A stretch of 34,649 bases of DNA, taken from positions 1 through 34,649 of the forward strand of contig JANQKT010000167.1 of the NCBI GenBank assembly GCA_028280965.1, in the 5' to 3' direction. Under the pieces are notes generated by a model, which was not told where the DNA came from, searched no databases, and worked only from the letters and a program-made list of their open reading frames with translations. Position numbers and translations under genes: made by a program. The stretch is from Phycisphaeraceae bacterium. GTDB taxonomy: Bacteria > Planctomycetota > Phycisphaerae > Phycisphaerales > Phycisphaeraceae. This document shows, piece by piece, positions 31,724 through 34,649 of the stretch (within the stretch, counting starts at the first letter, position 1; each line of letters starts with the position of its first letter).

Positions 31724-32602
31724 ATGCCCGAACCCGAACCCGACCGCATCTTGCGTCAGCACCTGCAGACCGATGCACTGCTGGGCGCGGGCGCCGTCCC
31801 CACGCCCGCGGGAGTTGGGCAACAAACCAAATCAACAGCGCCCATGCCCACGGCGTCGGCGCAAGCTGATGTCGTGGGATCGCGTGCGCGCACAGCGACT
31901 TCACCCCCCGAATCACGGTTCGTCCTCACCCCCCCGCCAGCGCGCCCCGCCGATCGCGCACAGGCCCCGCCCCTGCCGCCTGTTCATGCGGCGGCGACGA
32001 AGCTGCTCAGCGGGCTGAGCACGGCCGAGAAACAAAACAAGCTCGACGGACTCTCGAAGGCGTTTGAAGCAGACGCCAGGGTGCAGACACTGCGCCCGCC
32101 GGGCACGAACCTGGTCTTCGGCGAGGGCGATGTTGACGCGGAACTGATGTTCATCGGCGAGGGCCCCGGCGAGCAAGAAGACCGCACCGGCCGGCCGTTC
32201 GTCGGACCCGCGGGCGAGCTGCTCAACAAGATGATCACAGCGATGGGCCTGTCGCGCGAGCAGGTCTACATCGCCAACGTCGTGAAGTACCGCCCTCCCG
32301 GCAACCGGACGCCGACGCCCGAAGAAGCCGCGGTACAGGGTGCCTACCTGGCGCAGCAGGTCGCCATCATTCAGCCGACCGTGCTGGTTGCGCTGGGCGG
32401 CGCGGCGGCAAAGTACGCGCTGCAAACAACAACAGGAATCACGCGCCTGCGCGGCCAGTGGGCGAGCTTCACACATACCGACCCGCCTGTGCCGATCATG
32501 CCGACGTTCCACCCGGCGTACCTGCTGCGGAGCTACACGCCGGACAACCGCAAGAAGGTGTGGTCGGACCTGCAAGCGGTGATGGCGCGGGTCGGCGGGT
32601 AG
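31724..32602 (+). CDS. Family 4 uracil-DNA glycosylase lacking iron-sulfur ligands
   Basis: A 292-residue repair enzyme. Motif A is IGEGPGEQEDRTGRPFVGPAG (about 144-164), the second conserved block NVVKYRPPGNRTPTPEE (185-201) and motif B FHPAYLLRS (262-270), matching family 4 (UDGa) enzymes. Members of this family hold a [4Fe-4S] cluster with four cysteines. Here the KC-RPP position is Y189, the next one 16 residues on is Q205, and the N-terminal pair aligns with about A118 and Q121. The protein has no cysteine at all. About 90 Pro/Thr/Ala-rich residues precede the domain, longer than usual. The predicted function stands on motifs A and B; activity without the cluster is untested. Confidence 0.88.
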   Translation: MPEPEPDRILRQHLQTDALLGAGAVPTPAGVGQQTKSTAPMPTASAQADVVGSRARTATSPPESRFVLTPPPARPADRAQAPPLPPVHAAATKLLSGLSTAEKQNKLDGLSKAFEADARVQTLRPPGTNLVFGEGDVDAELMFIGEGPGEQEDRTGRPFVGPAGELLNKMITAMGLSREQVYIANVVKYRPPGNRTPTPEEAAVQGAYLAQQVAIIQPTVLVALGGAAAKYALQTTTGITRLRGQWASFTHTDPPVPIMPTFHPAYLLRSYTPDNRKKVWSDLQAVMARVGG

Positions 32603-32879
32603 CTGCTTTTGATAGTAACAGAATTGCTTCTTGATCAGTTCAATGCATGAAACCCATTGCTCCTTTTATGGGTTCCCTGCTTTGGTTTGGCATAACCATT
32701 CTCGGCTACACAAACCGCGCTATCGAAATACCTTTATCTGTGTATTTCTTACCAAATTCCACTGTTCCGGAACAGATCCGACACATTATGTGCAAAACTG
32801 AATTTAGGAAGAAAAGGTCATTTCTAAGTCGGCTCGATCGCTACAAACGGCACACGGCAACCAACAGGAGATTAGAACG
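32603..32879. other. AT-richer intergenic stretch
   Basis: About 277 bases between the uracil-DNA glycosylase gene and the PEP-CTERM gene, visibly richer in A/T than the surroundings. It has an open frame from 32647 with hydrophobic and basic stretches, but no Shine-Dalgarno or recognisable domain, so I do not call it a gene. AGGAG at 32866-32870 is the Shine-Dalgarno of the following gene, 9 nt before its ATG. Confidence 0.6.
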
Positions 32880-33629
32880 ATGACCATCTGCCGCACATTT
32901 TCGAACACTATCGCTGTTTTGATTGTGACGGGGCTAACTGTCCCGGCCTCCTCCGGGTTGATCACCTGGGACGCCGGCGGCGATGGCGTAAGCACGTACC
33001 AGGAGGCGAACTGGACGGCGGTCGATGGCGCGGCGGGCACCGACCCGGCGGCCGGTACCGTTGACGGCAACGCAGAGAGTTCCGGCGGCCTGATCCACGA
33101 CTTCCTGGTCGGCGGCAGCGGGACCGCGGGCGGCGGCGGCGGCGCGGGCCCGAACTTCGACCTCACCGACACCACCACCCTCACCGTCCAGGACAACGCG
33201 ACCTTCCGGATGAACAACAGCTCCGGCGTCCGCGGCGGCACCCCGTTTGACAGCCTGACCCGCGCCAACATCGTCGGCGAGGACAGCGGCACGGTCATCA
33301 CCCAGTTCCTGGTGGAGATCGACGTCAGCCTCAGCGACAACGCCGACCTCGAACTCAAGGGCGGCGGCAACCCGCTGAACGCTTCGACGGTTGATCTCGC
33401 TTCCGACTGGACCGGCGAAATCCGCTTCAACAACGAGACCGTCGCCGCCGCGACGACCGAGCACCTCAGCAAGATCACCGTCAGTGGCAGCGCCGCGGTC
33501 ATCGGGGCCAATGTCAATCTCGTCAGCGACGGCGGGAGCGGCCCGGCCCTCACCGTCATCCCCGAGCCCGGCTCGCTCGCGCTGCTCGCCCACGGCGGGC
33601 TTGCGACCGGTGCGCGGCGGCGCCGGTAA
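32880..33629 (+). CDS. Exported PEP-CTERM protein, paralogue of the next gene
   Basis: A 249-residue protein of unknown function. A signal peptide (about 1-24, ending PASSG) leads to ITWDAGGDGVSTYQEANWT, followed by a beta-rich, Asp/Thr/Gly-rich region that probably folds as repeated strands. The C terminus is a PEP-CTERM sorting signal: VIPEPGSLALLAHGG and the RRRR end, recognised by an exosortase that removes it and attaches the protein at the envelope. The hydrophobic segment is short and interrupted by His and Thr, so it is an unusual version. AGGAG precedes the ATG by 9 nt. No exosortase gene is in the window. Closely similar in sequence and order to the following gene. Confidence 0.88.
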   Translation: MTICRTFSNTIAVLIVTGLTVPASSGLITWDAGGDGVSTYQEANWTAVDGAAGTDPAAGTVDGNAESSGGLIHDFLVGGSGTAGGGGGAGPNFDLTDTTTLTVQDNATFRMNNSSGVRGGTPFDSLTRANIVGEDSGTVITQFLVEIDVSLSDNADLELKGGGNPLNASTVDLASDWTGEIRFNNETVAAATTEHLSKITVSGSAAVIGANVNLVSDGGSGPALTVIPEPGSLALLAHGGLATGARRRR

Positions 33630-33820
33630 GCCTTGCGCCCGTACGCGAGGTCCAAAAGAACAAGGTCGATCAGGCCAATTGATGCGAGAGGCTTATCGCA
33701 CCGGTTGGTAATTGATCAGCAACACGCCTGCACAATGATGATTGAACATGTACGGGTGGCCGCCTGTGCCATCCGGGCCAATCGGCACTTACTAGATCTT
33801 TGACTGAAGGAGAATAACAG

Positions 33821-34649
33821 ATGAACAAGTTTTCACCCCGTTCCTTGATCACCGCCCTGGCGGGCCTTGGTGCTGCCGGGACCGCATCGGCCCAGCTCTT
33901 GACTTGGGACGCAGGCGGCGACGCCGTGAGTGTCTACCAGGAGGCCAACTGGACCGCGCCCGACGGTGTCGCCGGCACCGACCCGGCGGCCGACGCGGTC
34001 AACCCCGACACTGGGGCCGTGGTCGATGAGATCCCGGGCCCGGGCCTGATCTTCGATTTCCTGGTTGGCGGCACCGCGACCGCGGGCGGCGCAGGCGGCG
34101 CAGGCCCGAACTTCGACCTCACCGACGGCACGACCCTGACCATCGAGGACGACGCGGTCTTCCGCATGGGCAGCTTCGGCGTCCGTGGCCAGAACGCCTT
34201 CGACGACCTGACCCGGGGCAACATCGTCCTCCGCGACAACGGCACCTTCACGACCCTGTTCACCGTCGAGATCGACATCAGCGTCTTTGACGCCGCGGAC
34301 CTGGAGTACCGTGGCGGCGGCAACCCCGTCAACGCATCGACCGTGGACCTCGCCACCGACTGGACCGGCGAGCTGCGCTTCCTCAATGAGCTGTCCACGG
34401 ATGTCGAGACCGAGCACCTCAGCAAGATCACCGTCGGCGGCGCGGCCGCGGTCATTGGCTCCAACGTCCAGATCGTTAATGACGGCAACACCGGCTCGAT
34501 CCTGACCCTGTTCACCGGCGGCGGGTTAGATGACGCCGACCTCGACCAGGACGGCGACGTGGATGACGCGGACTTCGCCCTGTTCTTCGCCGCCTTCTCC
34601 GGCCCCGGCGTGCCCACGGGCAACCCGGCGGCCGACCTGGACGGCGACA
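33821..34649 (+). CDS. Exported paralogue with dockerin-like calcium motif, cut by the window end
   Basis: The frame is open from ATG 33821 to the window end (276 codons seen). A signal peptide (about 1-25, ending TASA) is followed by LLTWDAGGDAVSVYQEANWT, matching the previous gene along its length (for example GGGNPVNASTVDLATDWTGEL and TEHLSKITV). Instead of a PEP-CTERM end the sequence goes on to ADLDQDGDVDDADFALFFAAF, a dockerin-type calcium-binding repeat common at the C termini of planctomycete exported proteins; a second copy seems to begin (AADLDGD) at the edge. AAGGAG at 33807-33812 lies 8 nt before the ATG. The true end and any later sorting signal are outside the window. Confidence 0.85.
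   Translation, partial: MNKFSPRSLITALAGLGAAGTASAQLLTWDAGGDAVSVYQEANWTAPDGVAGTDPAADAVNPDTGAVVDEIPGPGLIFDFLVGGTATAGGAGGAGPNFDLTDGTTLTIEDDAVFRMGSFGVRGQNAFDDLTRGNIVLRDNGTFTTLFTVEIDISVFDAADLEYRGGGNPVNASTVDLATDWTGELRFLNELSTDVETEHLSKITVGGAAAVIGSNVQIVNDGNTGSILTLFTGGGLDDADLDQDGDVDDADFALFFAAFSGPGVPTGNPAADLDGD

Noticed and set aside
32647..32883. A 78-residue open frame before the PEP-CTERM gene
   Set aside because: No Shine-Dalgarno, no recognisable domain, AT-rich context; its overlap with the next start is probably chance.

Overview
This is a high-GC chromosomal window with densely packed genes on both strands. The organism is most likely a planctomycete (Planctomycetota), possibly of class Phycisphaerae. 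The pointers are exported proteins ending in a PEP-CTERM sorting signal or a dockerin-like aspartate-rich repeat, paired bactofilins, a GH116 lipoprotein carrying the jelly-roll module common in planctomycete exported enzymes, and stand-alone MshEN, STAS and LuxR-type HTH proteins. This taxonomy is inferred from gene content; there is no rRNA here. I see no tRNA, CRISPR array, prophage or transposase gene.

Layout. 1-2145: start of a CrcB-like fluoride channel (minus, cut by the window edge), divergent from a membrane protein that overlaps a 3-methyladenine DNA glycosylase. 2243-7163: five-domain S1 protein, a small AT-rich membrane-anchored acyl-carrier-like protein, a BaiN-type flavoprotein carrying an in-frame palindromic element, PgsA and an MshEN-domain protein. 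7176-11771 (minus): STAS antagonist, RsbW-like kinase, YbeY, CBS/CorC-like protein and CysS. 11950-16625: LysM protein, a 6S RNA gene with promoter and terminator, and a GH116 lipoprotein with an inserted domain. 16701-22560: CysE, LON-domain protein, PcrA/UvrD, TrpF and TrpS. 22669-28628 (minus): FliS, an oversized FliD, then a degenerate and an intact trypsin-like PDZ protease in tandem. 28836-34649: LuxR-type HTH protein, coiled-coil retropepsin-like protease, two bactofilins (minus), a cysteine-free family-4 uracil-DNA glycosylase, and two paralogous exported proteins, the last cut by the window end.

Most genes are housekeeping: translation (S1, CysS, TrpS, YbeY), repair (glycosylases, PcrA), lipid synthesis (PgsA) and amino acids (CysE, TrpF). 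Accessory themes are flagellar assembly (FliS, FliD), partner switching (STAS plus kinase), envelope proteolysis, bactofilin scaffolds and exosortase-linked surface proteins.

The most unusual signals lie outside the coding functions. There are two palindromic repeat families: one inside a reading frame, and one found twice, each time at a convergent gene junction. A CTAG-containing heptamer repeat supplies the end of ybeY. A -10-like box sits 6-9 nt before the start codon of six or seven genes without a visible Shine-Dalgarno, which suggests leaderless mRNAs. Among the proteins, a family-4 uracil-DNA glycosylase has lost all four iron-sulfur ligands, and an HtrA-like protein has lost its catalytic residues and carries its PDZ inside the protease fold.
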